Assembly (NCBI GenBank): GCA_948530865.1 | Contig: CAOTKV010000001.1 | Location: 62,001 to 126,000 of the forward strand | Reading direction: 5' to 3' | Source of the DNA: an uncultured Clostridia bacterium | Lineage (GTDB): Bacteria > Bacillota > Clostridia > TANB77 > CAG-508 | DNA length: 64,000 nt | Shown: positions 8,765 through 17,711 of the stretch, piece by piece | Position numbering within the stretch: position 1 is the stretch's first letter | How the letters are laid out: the number at the start of each line of letters is the position of its first letter | Made by a program: the position numbers and the translations under genes | Notes under the pieces: model-generated | What the model saw: the letters and a program-made list of their open reading frames with translations, nothing else | Told to the model about the DNA's origin: nothing | Database searches by the model: none

Positions 8765-9893
8765 ATGGCCTGTGATTATATAAAAAAATTAGAGATAGAT
8801 AAAGAAAACAATAAGATAACAGGATATATTGCTGATGGAAATATGACTCCTCTTTCATATCGAAAATGTGAAATGTATAAATGGAAAGAAACATTTGAAG
8901 AAAAATATGCTTCATTAATAAGAAGTATTATTTCTCGGAATGCTTCAGTTTTCAGATAGAAGCAATGAACTTTATAAAATTTCTTTTAGTAGCCCATATG
9001 ATTTGAGAGAAATTAAAAATTATTATAATGATATTGCTGTCTTAGGGGATTTAGGTACATACAAAAAATATGAAAATAAGATAAATGAAATAATAAAAAA
9101 TGGAACTGGACATAGAGAACTACATATAATTCCATCAGTTTACGAAGAAAGATTTATTTTAAATATTATACCAAACAAATTGAATAACAATTTAAACGAA
9201 GTATGTTCTTTATTTAATAGAATGGAAATGGTATTTGAGAAAAGATGCGATTTAACAAAGCAAGACAAGATAGAAATGTTAGATAATGTACTTAAAAGTT
9301 TTGATATGAAAGGTAGACCAATATTTGAATTAATAGATAAAGATAATGAAGAATTAAAAGTTTACTTCTATCCAACATTAAAAGATACTAGCAATGAAAA
9401 TGCTTATTTATCTTACGATATTGTTGTTAAAAATAATCAGTATCAATTAAAATATACTGATACTTCAATGATGATTGGATATTTAACAAATCCAGGAGAA
9501 GAAAACCGAATAAAACAATATATGTATGAAATGGGAAAAGAATTTGAAAAAGATATTGCAGCTTTCATGGTAGATGCAGAAGATTTAGCAGATTTACAAT
9601 GGAAAGCCAAAGACAATTATTTTTATGAAAATTACAGAAGCCCACTTATTGCAATCAGAGAAAATGGAAATATTTTAGAGATAACAAAAGAAAAAGGGAA
9701 AATGATAGCCTCAATTTATACAAGTGATAACAATATTGATAAATGTGAATTAATATCTAAAAGGATTTTATCAGATAATTTTAATTTAGATAATATGAAA
9801 AGTTTAGAAGAAGTAAAAAATAATTGCTACAGATTGATTGTAGAAGGATTGGAACAACAAATAAATGTAACTGAAGAAGAAACAACTCTATAA
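8765..9893 (+). CDS. Acidic-tailed protein read through a +1 shift at CGG, about 375 aa
   Basis: ATG 8765 follows GAGGAG and reads KKLEIDKENNKITGYIADGN to residue 57 (LIRSIIS), then meets CGG at 8936 and stops at 8957. Skipping the C gives GMLQFSDRSNELYKISF and an open frame to 9893. The ATG at 8940 has no ribosome site and sits within the shift motif, so independent initiation is unlikely. The tail is VTEEETTL, followed by its own stop and a separate weak ribosome site for the next gene. The fused product reads like one protein, though I cannot name its family. Confidence 0.75.
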
Positions 9894-9933
9894 AAGTAAT
9901 AAGGTAAAAAATATAATGAAAGGAAAATCATTT

Positions 9934-10770
9934 ATGAATACTAAAAAAGTAAAAATAATTTCAGCTTGTATAAGTAACTATGAAGGAATGACAGCTTTAG
10001 TTGATACAGAAGATAGAGTATATCTTGGAAAGAGTGAAAACTATCATTTTACACCAGGAAAAGAAGCATATTATGACAATGAAGATAATTCACTATGTTT
10101 TATAAGTAATAATGATAAAATATTTAGTTTTTTATATAGTTCTGGTTGGGTATTATCTCAAAAAGAAATGCTACAGTATTTTACAATGGAATTGTATGAG
10201 GAATTTGATAAATTGCAAAATGGAGTTTTAAAGCAATTTAAAAGAATTCAGGAGATAACTTTTAATGGAAAACCTTTCATAAGTCTTACTGAATTAAGAA
10301 AACAAGAGAATTTAAAAGAATCTAAAAGGGATATAAATAATTTTAAATACAATAAAGACTTTAATAAAGAATTTGAAAAAGCTAAAAAAAGATTTAATGA
10401 TATTTGTATGTGTACAGGAAGAGAACATTTAGTCTTAGATCAAAAAATAGCTTTAGCCAATGGTGCTAAATTAGGACAGCCAGAAGCATATCCAGAAAAA
10501 TGGACATTAGCTGACCTTGTTGCAGAGAGTGACTTTCAAATGAATTTTAGAAAAGAAATGCTTAAAGAAGCTGATTGTGAAGATAAAATATGGATAAGAA
10601 AAGAATTAAATAGATGGAATAATTTTAAAAATCACTATTTACCACTTGTTAAATCTTTGAATATACAATTATTTTGCAATCATTGTAGCTGCTTAGATGT
10701 AAATGAAGAAGATACATTGTTTTATAAAGAAAATATAGAAAATAAAATTGATGAGGAAGAAGAATTATGA
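9934..10770 (+). CDS. Acidic-tailed hypothetical protein, 278 aa
   Basis: I prefer ATG 9934, 8 bases after AAAGGA, over the in-frame ATG at 9916 with a poor ribosome site. The N-terminus (KVKIISACISNYEGMTALVD, then DRVYLGKSENYHF) looks beta-rich and is followed by a helical middle. A loose cysteine/histidine cluster near the end (FCNHCSCLD) could bind metal, as could CMCTGREH near residue 160. Ends NKIDEEEEL. No recognised family. Confidence 0.82.
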   Translation: MNTKKVKIISACISNYEGMTALVDTEDRVYLGKSENYHFTPGKEAYYDNEDNSLCFISNNDKIFSFLYSSGWVLSQKEMLQYFTMELYEEFDKLQNGVLKQFKRIQEITFNGKPFISLTELRKQENLKESKRDINNFKYNKDFNKEFEKAKKRFNDICMCTGREHLVLDQKIALANGAKLGQPEAYPEKWTLADLVAESDFQMNFRKEMLKEADCEDKIWIRKELNRWNNFKNHYLPLVKSLNIQLFCNHCSCLDVNEEDTLFYKENIENKIDEEEEL

Positions 10771-11168
10771 GTTTAAATTTGAGTGAAAATGAATTTACAG
10801 AAAAATATGGATTTGCATTACACGATTTTTATTATAGTTGCATAGATGAGATTATAAATACAGGATATTCCTGTTATAGTCTTAGTGAACTAGCTTATGA
10901 TATTGCAGGTAAGATATATAAAGAAATAAATGATGACAAATTTGAAGAAGGTTCAATACTATATAAATTAACAAAAGATACAATTTGGGGAAATAAAATA
11001 TATACACATAATATTGCAATTCCATATAAAGATTTATATATAACTTTTGAAATAGGTTGGGGAGTTGAAACTTTAAAGATTAAAGATTGGGATATGACAT
11101 ATAAAGAAGAAATAGAAAAAGACAAACAATATGAAGACATTGACTGCCTAGAAGAGGAGATAGTATGA
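10767..11168 (+). CDS. Acidic-tailed hypothetical protein, 133 aa
   Basis: ATGA overlap with the previous gene and a GAGGA site inside it. Compact mixed alpha/beta protein: an N-terminal helical part (SELAYDIAGKIYKEIND) then strands (HNIAIPYKDLYITFEIGWG). Ends DCLEEEIV. Its next-door gene has a similar layout (a short helical start, then W/N-rich strands), so the two may be diverged partners. Function unknown. Confidence 0.8.
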   Translation: MSLNLSENEFTEKYGFALHDFYYSCIDEIINTGYSCYSLSELAYDIAGKIYKEINDDKFEEGSILYKLTKDTIWGNKIYTHNIAIPYKDLYITFEIGWGVETLKIKDWDMTYKEEIEKDKQYEDIDCLEEEIV

Positions 11169-11563
11169 GAAGAATAATGGATTTAGAGAATCCAATGTAC
11201 AAGAAGAAATACAGAGAAATATATAGAATTCTTTTTACAGCTGATTTAGATAGATTGGTAGACCATTCAACATGGTATATGACAAATCAATATCTGGTAG
11301 ATAGAAAAACTCCACTTTGGATTATTTGTGAAAGTAAAATTTTAAATAAGAGAATGTGGATAACACATAATTGGGGAAAATTAGAAATAGCAACTGCTCA
11401 ACTTGATTTAGATATAGATTCATCAGCATATCACGAGAGTTATAAGTATATGCAATTTCAAACACAAAAAGAAATGGCAGAATATTTAGAAAAAATGCTA
11501 CAACCTTGTTTAGAAGAAAATTCAACACTTGATAATGAAAGTGAGGAAGAAGAAATATGTTGA
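11165..11563 (+). CDS. Acidic-tailed hypothetical protein, 132 aa
   Basis: Starts in the ATGA overlap behind GAGGAG. Small, aromatic-rich protein (STWYMTNQYLVDRKTPLWII, RMWITHNWGKLEIATAQLD) with a C-terminal helix (QKEMAEYLEKML). Ends NESEEEEIC, an unusual terminal cysteine. No family recognised. Confidence 0.8.
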   Translation: MRRIMDLENPMYKKKYREIYRILFTADLDRLVDHSTWYMTNQYLVDRKTPLWIICESKILNKRMWITHNWGKLEIATAQLDLDIDSSAYHESYKYMQFQTQKEMAEYLEKMLQPCLEENSTLDNESEEEEIC

Positions 11564-12333
11564 ATAAAGATAGAAAACAAATAGAAAAAAACGATTATGA
11601 ATTTGATTATTCTCCTGAATCTAATCCATTAAAAGAAAAAAGTGGAATTTTAAGTTTTTGGTGTGATTTAGAGTTTAGCCAACCATTAATTAAAAAACTA
11701 GATATTGAAAATATTGCTCAAAAGAATAATTTAAATAAAGATGAGTATGAAATATACTTTGACATTAATGTATTGGAATCAAAAGCTAATATTAGAATAG
11801 TTCATTCAGATTCAAATAAAACATTAGAAAAAATAGAATTATACAAAGATGAATATGAAGAATTAAGAGAATATGCTGAAAAATATATACAACATGAATG
11901 GGCTGATTTTAATCCTATTGAAAGACCAATAACATTAATAGAATTTTATATTACTAAAGTTTTATATGATGAGAATTTTGAATATGATCCAAATGTTGAG
12001 TGTGAAGATTGTTTTATATTAGCAGAAGGAATTAACAAAATAAGGAACTTCTATGAAAAAAACAGTACACGAAATGAGATAATGGATGTTCACAAAATAA
12101 TGGATATTGATGAAATAATAGATATTCACGAAATAATGGATGTTTACATAGACAGATTAAAAAAAGGTATAATTCTTGATAAACAAAAATTTAGAGAACT
12201 AGATGATATAAATCTAGTTAGATCATTTGAAATGCTAATGTTTCAAATAGAAGGTGAAAAATATAGAGAAGAGCATCAAGGTAGAAATAATTTTCCTGAT
12301 ATTATCACAGAAGAAACAGAGGAGGTTTTGTAA
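11557..12333 (+). CDS. Acidic-tailed protein with hexapeptide repeats, 258 aa
   Basis: Overlaps the upstream stop by 7 bases and has GAGGA upstream. The N-terminal half is strand-rich (GILSFWCDLEFSQPLIKKL, YEIYFDINVLESKANIRIV). At residues about 174-197 four copies of a six-residue unit occur in a row (EIMDVH, KIMDID, EIIDIH, EIMDVY). Ends ITEETEEVL. Probably cytoplasmic; function unknown. Confidence 0.82.
   Translation: MLNKDRKQIEKNDYEFDYSPESNPLKEKSGILSFWCDLEFSQPLIKKLDIENIAQKNNLNKDEYEIYFDINVLESKANIRIVHSDSNKTLEKIELYKDEYEELREYAEKYIQHEWADFNPIERPITLIEFYITKVLYDENFEYDPNVECEDCFILAEGINKIRNFYEKNSTRNEIMDVHKIMDIDEIIDIHEIMDVYIDRLKKGIILDKQKFRELDDINLVRSFEMLMFQIEGEKYREEHQGRNNFPDIITEETEEVL
12076..12147 (+). 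repeat. Four tandem 18-bp units inside the 11557 gene
   Basis: Each unit reads roughly GAAATAATGGATATTCAC with 1-4 changes, in frame, giving E/K-I-M/I-D-V/I-H/D/Y. The length can change by slippage without breaking the frame. Confidence 0.85.
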
Positions 12334-12336
12334 AAA

Positions 12337-13149
12337 ATGTCAGTAGAGCTTATTAATAGAATTACATTTAAAAAAGATGGAATATATATAAGTACACATA
12401 GTAGCAACGATGATAGCCCATACCATAGTGTTAAGTCCGATTATCTAACTAAAGCATATATAACTGGTGGTATAAATGGGCTAGATAAAGCAGTTATTTC
12501 CATGTATTTTAGTAATTGTGATTTTAGAGGAAGTAATGAAAGTATTATGCCATATAGAATAGCAATAGATAAAGCTATGAACGATAATGAATTTATAGAA
12601 ATTATAAATGAACATCGCAGCTTAGAAAGTAAAGCAATTGATATAGCAAATAGATGGGGAAATTATAAAGATTTAACTAAGGAAGAATCTACAACTATAT
12701 ACAATGAATTTAAACCTAAAGTACAAAAAGCAGAAGATAAGAGAAATGAATTTGTTATTAAGATGATAAAAAAAGAAAGAGGTTCAATAATTAAAAATAG
12801 TAAAAAAGAACCTAAAGAATTAAGAGATGGTATATATGAAATCATTCCTATTCATAAAATTGATGAAGGTCATGGAGAAGTATATGATGAATATATGAAT
12901 TTTAATAGCAATAATGGAACTATTATTTATGAAAGAAGACTTGGTCATCTAACACAATCTCCAGACTATATAAAAATAGGAGAATACATAGATGCCATAG
13001 AAAAACATGGAATTGAAAATGTGGATGGTTCAAACAAATTTATTGAATTTATAATGAAATATCCATATATATATCAAAGAGGTTTAGATAATGAATTTAA
13101 GAATACATTGAATAGTGAATTAGAGCAAGAAGAGATTGAAGAATTATAA
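12337..13149 (+). CDS. Acidic-tailed mobile-element protein, 270 aa
   Basis: ATG 12337 follows GGAGG by 9 bases. The N-terminus (LINRITFKKDGIYISTHSSN, then DDSPYHSVKSDYLTKAY and GGINGLDKAV) is a pattern I associate, from memory, with accessory proteins of conjugative elements in Clostridia; I know no function for it. The centre holds a long charged helix (KAEDKRNEFVIKMIKKERGS). Ends LEQEEIEEL with the next ribosome site 3' of the stop, so the tail is a protein feature in its own right. Confidence 0.83.
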   Translation: MSVELINRITFKKDGIYISTHSSNDDSPYHSVKSDYLTKAYITGGINGLDKAVISMYFSNCDFRGSNESIMPYRIAIDKAMNDNEFIEIINEHRSLESKAIDIANRWGNYKDLTKEESTTIYNEFKPKVQKAEDKRNEFVIKMIKKERGSIIKNSKKEPKELRDGIYEIIPIHKIDEGHGEVYDEYMNFNSNNGTIIYERRLGHLTQSPDYIKIGEYIDAIEKHGIENVDGSNKFIEFIMKYPYIYQRGLDNEFKNTLNSELEQEEIEEL

Positions 13150-13165
13150 ATTTTAGGAGTTAAAT

Positions 13166-13753
13166 ATGAAATATAAATATACACATTGGTTAAAAATGAA
13201 TATTGATACAATTGAAAAAGTTTGGATTAGACTTAAAGAATTTAAAGAAAAATATAATTGTAATATGGAAGTTTTTTATAAAGAAACAAATCTTGTTATT
13301 AAATACATTAAATTAGAATGTAATCAATCATATCAAGATTTGGACCTAGATGTTAATTCTATAACGGATGAAGGGTTATGGCACTTATCTCGTAAGCCAA
13401 ATGATATTTACAAATATAAATATCCAATAGAATACTTTTTTAAAGAATACATAAATGGAGAATGTATTATAGAAAATATAATAAATGAAGAAAATATTGA
13501 TGAATATAGAGAAAATATTAACAGTAGTTATCAAGACAGTATAAAATTAACTTTGTTAAACATATTAGAAGTTGCACATCCTACTTTATTACAAAGTAAT
13601 CAAATTACTGAATCTATGTTAGATGAAATTAGCAATAAAATAGCTGAAGATGAAGAATTTAATGACTATGTAGACTCATTAATTCATAATGAAATAGAAC
13701 AGTATAAAGAAACTAACAATATAGAAGAAGAGGAAGATGAGGAAACTATTTAA
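13166..13753 (+). CDS. Acidic-tailed hypothetical protein, 195 aa
   Basis: ATG follows TAGGAG. An alpha/beta first half (TIEKVWIRLKEFKEKYNC, FYKETNLVIKYIKLE) precedes a helical second half (SMLDEISNKIAEDEEFNDYV). It has one of the longest tails, NIEEEEDEETI, and the next gene uses a separate GTAGGAGG after the stop. No family recognised. Confidence 0.82.
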   Translation: MKYKYTHWLKMNIDTIEKVWIRLKEFKEKYNCNMEVFYKETNLVIKYIKLECNQSYQDLDLDVNSITDEGLWHLSRKPNDIYKYKYPIEYFFKEYINGECIIENIINEENIDEYRENINSSYQDSIKLTLLNILEVAHPTLLQSNQITESMLDEISNKIAEDEEFNDYVDSLIHNEIEQYKETNNIEEEEDEETI

Positions 13754-13774
13754 AATTGTAGGAGGAATAACTCT

Positions 13775-14545
13775 ATGGAAAAAATAAAATTTAATAGAAA
13801 TTTAGCAAAAGAAATAATTGATAAAGAAAATGAATTAAAAATCGGTGAACAAATAACATTTTTATACAAAAATACTTGGGATATTACAATAACAAGAGAA
13901 GAAGAAAAGTATTCACCATTTCTATTTTCAATTAATGGTAAAAAGATAGGAACAAACGAGACATGGAGTAGAAGATACATAGGAATTAAAGAAGCTCTTT
14001 TACATATAGTTAATGATTTTAATGAAAATGCTAGTATAAAAAATAGATATAGCAATATAGAAAAATACTTAAATGAAAAAATCAAATTAATATATAAATA
14101 TGAAGAAAATAACAATTACTATTATGAAGATGAAAATGAGAATTTATATTGTGAAAATGGAAATCAAAATATAGGTGAAGTACATTTAATGTATTGCTCA
14201 AAAGATTACGAAGAACCTATGAGAGAGGTTGAAGATTTGGAAAAATATGAATTAGTGAATAATCCAAAAGATGATCCTAATTATGAAAAAGAAAAAGCCA
14301 ACCAACATAATTATATGATGTTAGATAGATTAAGAGCTGATTGTGATTATTTTTTAGGTAATGGAAATGGTTTTGTAGGTCATTTATATTATAAAGATGT
14401 AGATAAACACATAGCAGAAATGAAAAAAATATATAATTCTTTTTCTGAAGAAGAAAAACCAGAATGGATAAACTTAAAGGACATAGAAAATTATCAAACA
14501 CAAATGAATGAAATGTTAGAGAAAAATAATGAAGAAGAAATATAG
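13775..14545 (+). CDS. Acidic-tailed hypothetical protein, 256 aa
   Basis: ATG sits 9 bases after AGGAGG. Starts MEKIKFNRNLAKEIIDKEN, then strands (WDITITREEEKYSPFLFSIN) and a helix-rich end (HIAEMKKIYNSFSEEEKPEW). Ends EKNNEEEI. The layout suggests a modular alpha/beta cytoplasmic protein. Not recognised. Confidence 0.82.
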   Translation: MEKIKFNRNLAKEIIDKENELKIGEQITFLYKNTWDITITREEEKYSPFLFSINGKKIGTNETWSRRYIGIKEALLHIVNDFNENASIKNRYSNIEKYLNEKIKLIYKYEENNNYYYEDENENLYCENGNQNIGEVHLMYCSKDYEEPMREVEDLEKYELVNNPKDDPNYEKEKANQHNYMMLDRLRADCDYFLGNGNGFVGHLYYKDVDKHIAEMKKIYNSFSEEEKPEWINLKDIENYQTQMNEMLEKNNEEEI

Positions 14546-14564
14546 TAAAGTAGGAGGAACATAT

Positions 14565-15482
14565 ATGAAAAAATTCCAAATCGAAATAGAAGAAATATCA
14601 CAAAGAGTAGAAGATATTGAAGCTAACAATTTAGAAGAAGCATTAGAAAAAGTAGAAGATAAATATAATGCTGGTGAAATTGTATTAGATTACGAAGATT
14701 TTAAGGATCACGAAGTAAGAGAATATAGAAATTGTGTAAGAGAAGAAGACTTAGTCAGAGATGCTATTATAGATATTAACTTTGGACAAGCAATTATTTT
14801 AGAAAAAGAAAAAGACTGGGCTTTAATAAAGAAATTAGGTGTTGAAGAATCTCCATATGTAGTAACTAATGGACTAGGAGTTCATAAAAGTAAAACATAT
14901 TTTGACTGGTTGCAAGGTTCATATTATACAAGTTTAACTGAAGCGAGTAAAGTCTTTGAAGAAAGAACAGGAATAAACAAGAATTTAAACGATATTATTT
15001 TTAATGATTTAGGTGAAAAAACACTAGAAAATCACAATGTTTTAAAATTTGAAAATATTGACACATTATTTGATTATTTAATGGATGATGAAATAAATAA
15101 AGAAGACTTAGTTAATATGTTATCAGAAGAAATGAAAAGGGAAATTGCTATAGGATATGTTGATTCGGTTAGAGAAGAAAATGGTAATTTTTATTATGGT
15201 AGTGATATGTGTTTCTTTGAAGAAGATATTAATTGGATGACTAAGAAAATAGACGAGATATTGAATGGAATAAACATAAAAAATATTAAACCTTATATAG
15301 TAATAGAAGTATTAGAACAATATGACAATGGAGAAATAGATAAGGATTTTAGTGTAAAAATTGAAAATTTAATACACGCAGCAGGTTATAAAAAAACAGC
15401 AGTAGATTTTGTAAAATTTATCAATGAAGAATTATATAAAGAAGAACCAGAAGAAAGCGAAGAAAACGAAGAAGAACAATAA
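14565..15482 (+). CDS. DpnD/PcfM-like protein with acidic tail, 305 aa
   Basis: I start at ATG 14565 behind TAGGAGG; an earlier in-frame ATG at 14529 lies inside the upstream gene. Residues 1-50 (FQIEIEEISQRVEDIEANN, EEALEKVEDKYNAGEIVLDY, EDF) match the DpnD/PcfM family, small proteins known from the pCF10 conjugation locus and DpnII neighbourhoods. The remaining 250 residues are an extension without recognised motifs. Ends ESEENEEEQ. This is the clearest link of the array to conjugative elements. A second DpnD/PcfM-like segment is in the 20089 gene. Confidence 0.85.
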   Translation: MKKFQIEIEEISQRVEDIEANNLEEALEKVEDKYNAGEIVLDYEDFKDHEVREYRNCVREEDLVRDAIIDINFGQAIILEKEKDWALIKKLGVEESPYVVTNGLGVHKSKTYFDWLQGSYYTSLTEASKVFEERTGINKNLNDIIFNDLGEKTLENHNVLKFENIDTLFDYLMDDEINKEDLVNMLSEEMKREIAIGYVDSVREENGNFYYGSDMCFFEEDINWMTKKIDEILNGINIKNIKPYIVIEVLEQYDNGEIDKDFSVKIENLIHAAGYKKTAVDFVKFINEELYKEEPEESEENEEEQ

Positions 15483-15501
15483 TATAAAGAGGTAGATATA
15501 A

Positions 15502-15957
15502 ATGGAAACATATGTAGAAATGAAGAATAGGCATCAAGCGGAATTTAATAATTTTCCAGTAGCTTTTGCATTTACAGAAGAAGACATAAAAGAAGGACTA
15601 AAAAAATTGGGATTAGCTGAAAATGATAAAGATAAAATAGTATCAATAGGTTTTGGTGGTTTCGTAAAAATAGAGGACAAGCAAGCATATAATGATATGA
15701 ACAATAATCACTATAAAGAATTAAAAGAAGCAATAAAAAATGATATAACAGGGGAAAAATTTATTCAGGGAATGTTTGAAGAAGAACTTGGAAATCACGA
15801 ATATGGTTATACTGGAGAGTTGCGAGATACTTTAATGGCTTGTGGATTAACAATTAAGGATATTAATTCAAATACAAATATACAAAGAGGATTAGAATTA
15901 GCACTACAAAAATACCACCAAACTTCAAATGATAGAGAAGAAGAGGAGGAAATATAA
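15502..15957 (+). CDS. DUF7659-like mobile-element protein, 151 aa
   Basis: Ribosome site AGAGGT. Sequence blocks YVEMKNRHQAEFNNFPVAFA, KKLGL, IVSIGFGGFVKIEDKQA, FEEELGNHEYGYTGELRDTL and CGLTIKDIN fit a conserved family of phage and mobile elements that I recall as DUF7659; the name is from memory. Function unknown. The usual family ends shortly after the last block; here an acidic tail NDREEEEEI is added. Confidence 0.83.
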   Translation: METYVEMKNRHQAEFNNFPVAFAFTEEDIKEGLKKLGLAENDKDKIVSIGFGGFVKIEDKQAYNDMNNNHYKELKEAIKNDITGEKFIQGMFEEELGNHEYGYTGELRDTLMACGLTIKDINSNTNIQRGLELALQKYHQTSNDREEEEEI

Positions 15958-16958
15958 TGACCACAGAACAAATAGAAAATATGGATAAAGAGGATTTGTT
16001 GAGTTTATTAGGATATTACAACAATTATGTTGTAGAATTTTTTGACACACACGAAGAAGGAATGCGACCAGTATCAATATATGAATTTTTTGAAAATGAT
16101 TATCAAGAAATTATAGAAGAACAGAAATTAAAAGAGTTTGAAAATGAAGTAATACAAGATAAAGACATAAAAACAATTACTGAAAAAGAATTTAATATAT
16201 TAATTGAAAAGTTAAATAATCAGGAAGAATTTACAGATGAAGAAAAGCAATCTTTTTTAATGGTTGATAAAAAAGATGATAGTTTTATTGCTATAGATAA
16301 TAGAAATGGAAATATGTGGACAGAAGAATTTAAAGAAAAGGAATATGCAATAAGATATTTACAAGGAGAAGAAATTGATAAATTAAGAGATGAAGAATGC
16401 AAATATGAGATTCGTATATATGAAACAGAAGAAGATTACAACAAAGGTGAACCTTTTCAATTAAATGTGTATTCGGATTTTGAAGAGGCAAAAAACGAAC
16501 TAAAGAAAACTATTAATTTCAATAACTATTTTTCTGGAAATATTGTTAATCAACAAAATGGAATAGAAGAATTTAGTTACTATTCAAACAAAGAAACAGA
16601 AAAATATTCTTATATTTTTGAATGTACTTTGGAAGCAAGTTCTAAATTATATGAACATCAATTTTTATTAGTAAAAGATCCAAACGATTTGGAAACTAAT
16701 TTTGAAATAGACTTGACAGGAGGATTTGATTTTAATTGTGCATATAGAGTTATTAATCCTAAGTTAGTACAAATAATAAACTCTAAAGAAGAACTAGAAG
16801 ATTTCTGTCAAAAACACAATATTGATATTCCCAAATATTGCATTAGAGAAGATGGAATTATAGCAAGTGGACCTGATGGTTTACTGATAAATAATAATTT
16901 AGAAGCAATTGATTGGCTTGACAATTTAGAATTAGAAAAAGAAGAAATACAAGAATAA
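15957..16958 (+). CDS. Acidic-tailed mobile-element protein, 333 aa
   Basis: Starts in a TAATG overlap after GAGGAGG. A middle block (DSFIAIDNRNGNMWTEEFKE, EYAIRYLQGEE) looks like a module I recall from accessory proteins of clostridial mobile elements. It is followed by a beta/alpha block (YEIRIYETEEDYNKGEPFQL). Ends LEKEEIQE. Cytoplasmic by composition. Function unknown. Confidence 0.83.
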   Translation: MTTEQIENMDKEDLLSLLGYYNNYVVEFFDTHEEGMRPVSIYEFFENDYQEIIEEQKLKEFENEVIQDKDIKTITEKEFNILIEKLNNQEEFTDEEKQSFLMVDKKDDSFIAIDNRNGNMWTEEFKEKEYAIRYLQGEEIDKLRDEECKYEIRIYETEEDYNKGEPFQLNVYSDFEEAKNELKKTINFNNYFSGNIVNQQNGIEEFSYYSNKETEKYSYIFECTLEASSKLYEHQFLLVKDPNDLETNFEIDLTGGFDFNCAYRVINPKLVQIINSKEELEDFCQKHNIDIPKYCIREDGIIASGPDGLLINNNLEAIDWLDNLELEKEEIQE

Positions 16959-16976
16959 AAAAATAGGAGTATAAAA

Positions 16977-17684
16977 ATGTTAAAAACAAATGAACAGATA
17001 ATTATAGAAACTATGAAAGATGAAGAATATTTAAACAACTTAAAAATAAGCCCTTATGATGTACTGAAAGCAATAACATTAGCTCAAAATGAACTAAAAG
17101 AACTAGAACATATAATTGATGTTGCTAATAAAAATAATGAAAGTTTGAGTGACTTATGCAATAAATTAAATGGTCATAACTTAGAAATAGAAAATTACCA
17201 TTCTAGTTGTAGTTATTTTGACTTAAATTATAAATCTCTTTTAGTTACAGTAATTCAAAAAAGAAATGAAGAAAATAAATTACAACCGATTAAATTAAGT
17301 AAAGATGATATTTATGTTTATCCTGATAATATTTCAAAGATTACAGCAGATGAATTATTTGTCTTAAATTTAGAAGAAAAAGTAGACATCAATAAAATTT
17401 TTCACAGTTATAAATACAGTTTGAATCCAGATAAGGAAAATATAGGAGAAGGGTATAAAAAATTTTATGAAGCATTTAAAGCCTATTATAAAAATATAGA
17501 TGACTTATGCAAAAGATTACAAGATGAGTTTAATGATGGTATCAAATTTGAATCAGATGAACAAGATAGAGTGGCTTTATGTATGTTGTGTGATTTATTT
17601 GATGCTGTTGAAATTGGAGATTATGATAATGTGTTATTTGATGGAGTTTTATCAAATGATGATAGCGAAGAAATAGAACAATAA
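16977..17684 (+). CDS. Acidic-tailed hypothetical protein, 235 aa
   Basis: ATG follows ATAGGAG. The N-terminal helical region (QNELKELEHIIDVANKNNES) precedes a mixed core and a helical C-terminal third (GYKKFYEAFKAYYKNIDDLC). Ends NDDSEEIEQ. No recognised motif. Confidence 0.82.
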   Translation: MLKTNEQIIIETMKDEEYLNNLKISPYDVLKAITLAQNELKELEHIIDVANKNNESLSDLCNKLNGHNLEIENYHSSCSYFDLNYKSLLVTVIQKRNEENKLQPIKLSKDDIYVYPDNISKITADELFVLNLEEKVDINKIFHSYKYSLNPDKENIGEGYKKFYEAFKAYYKNIDDLCKRLQDEFNDGIKFESDEQDRVALCMLCDLFDAVEIGDYDNVLFDGVLSNDDSEEIEQ

Positions 17685-17711
17685 TAAAAAGAGAAAAGAG
17701 GTATAACAAAG

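Noticed and set aside
2493..8938. The three CGG breaks as random sequencing errors or random decay
   Set aside because: Three single-base insertions of the same base in the same NNT-C-GGA context, with no other in-frame CGG in the array, are unlikely by chance. Not excluded without reads.
8940..9893. Independent gene starting at ATG 8940
   Set aside because: The ATG lies inside the shift motif and has no ribosome site, while the upstream half has a good one and no plausible end of its own.
12076..12147. CRISPR-like array
   Set aside because: Direct 18-bp units with no spacers and in frame with the gene; no cas genes in the window.
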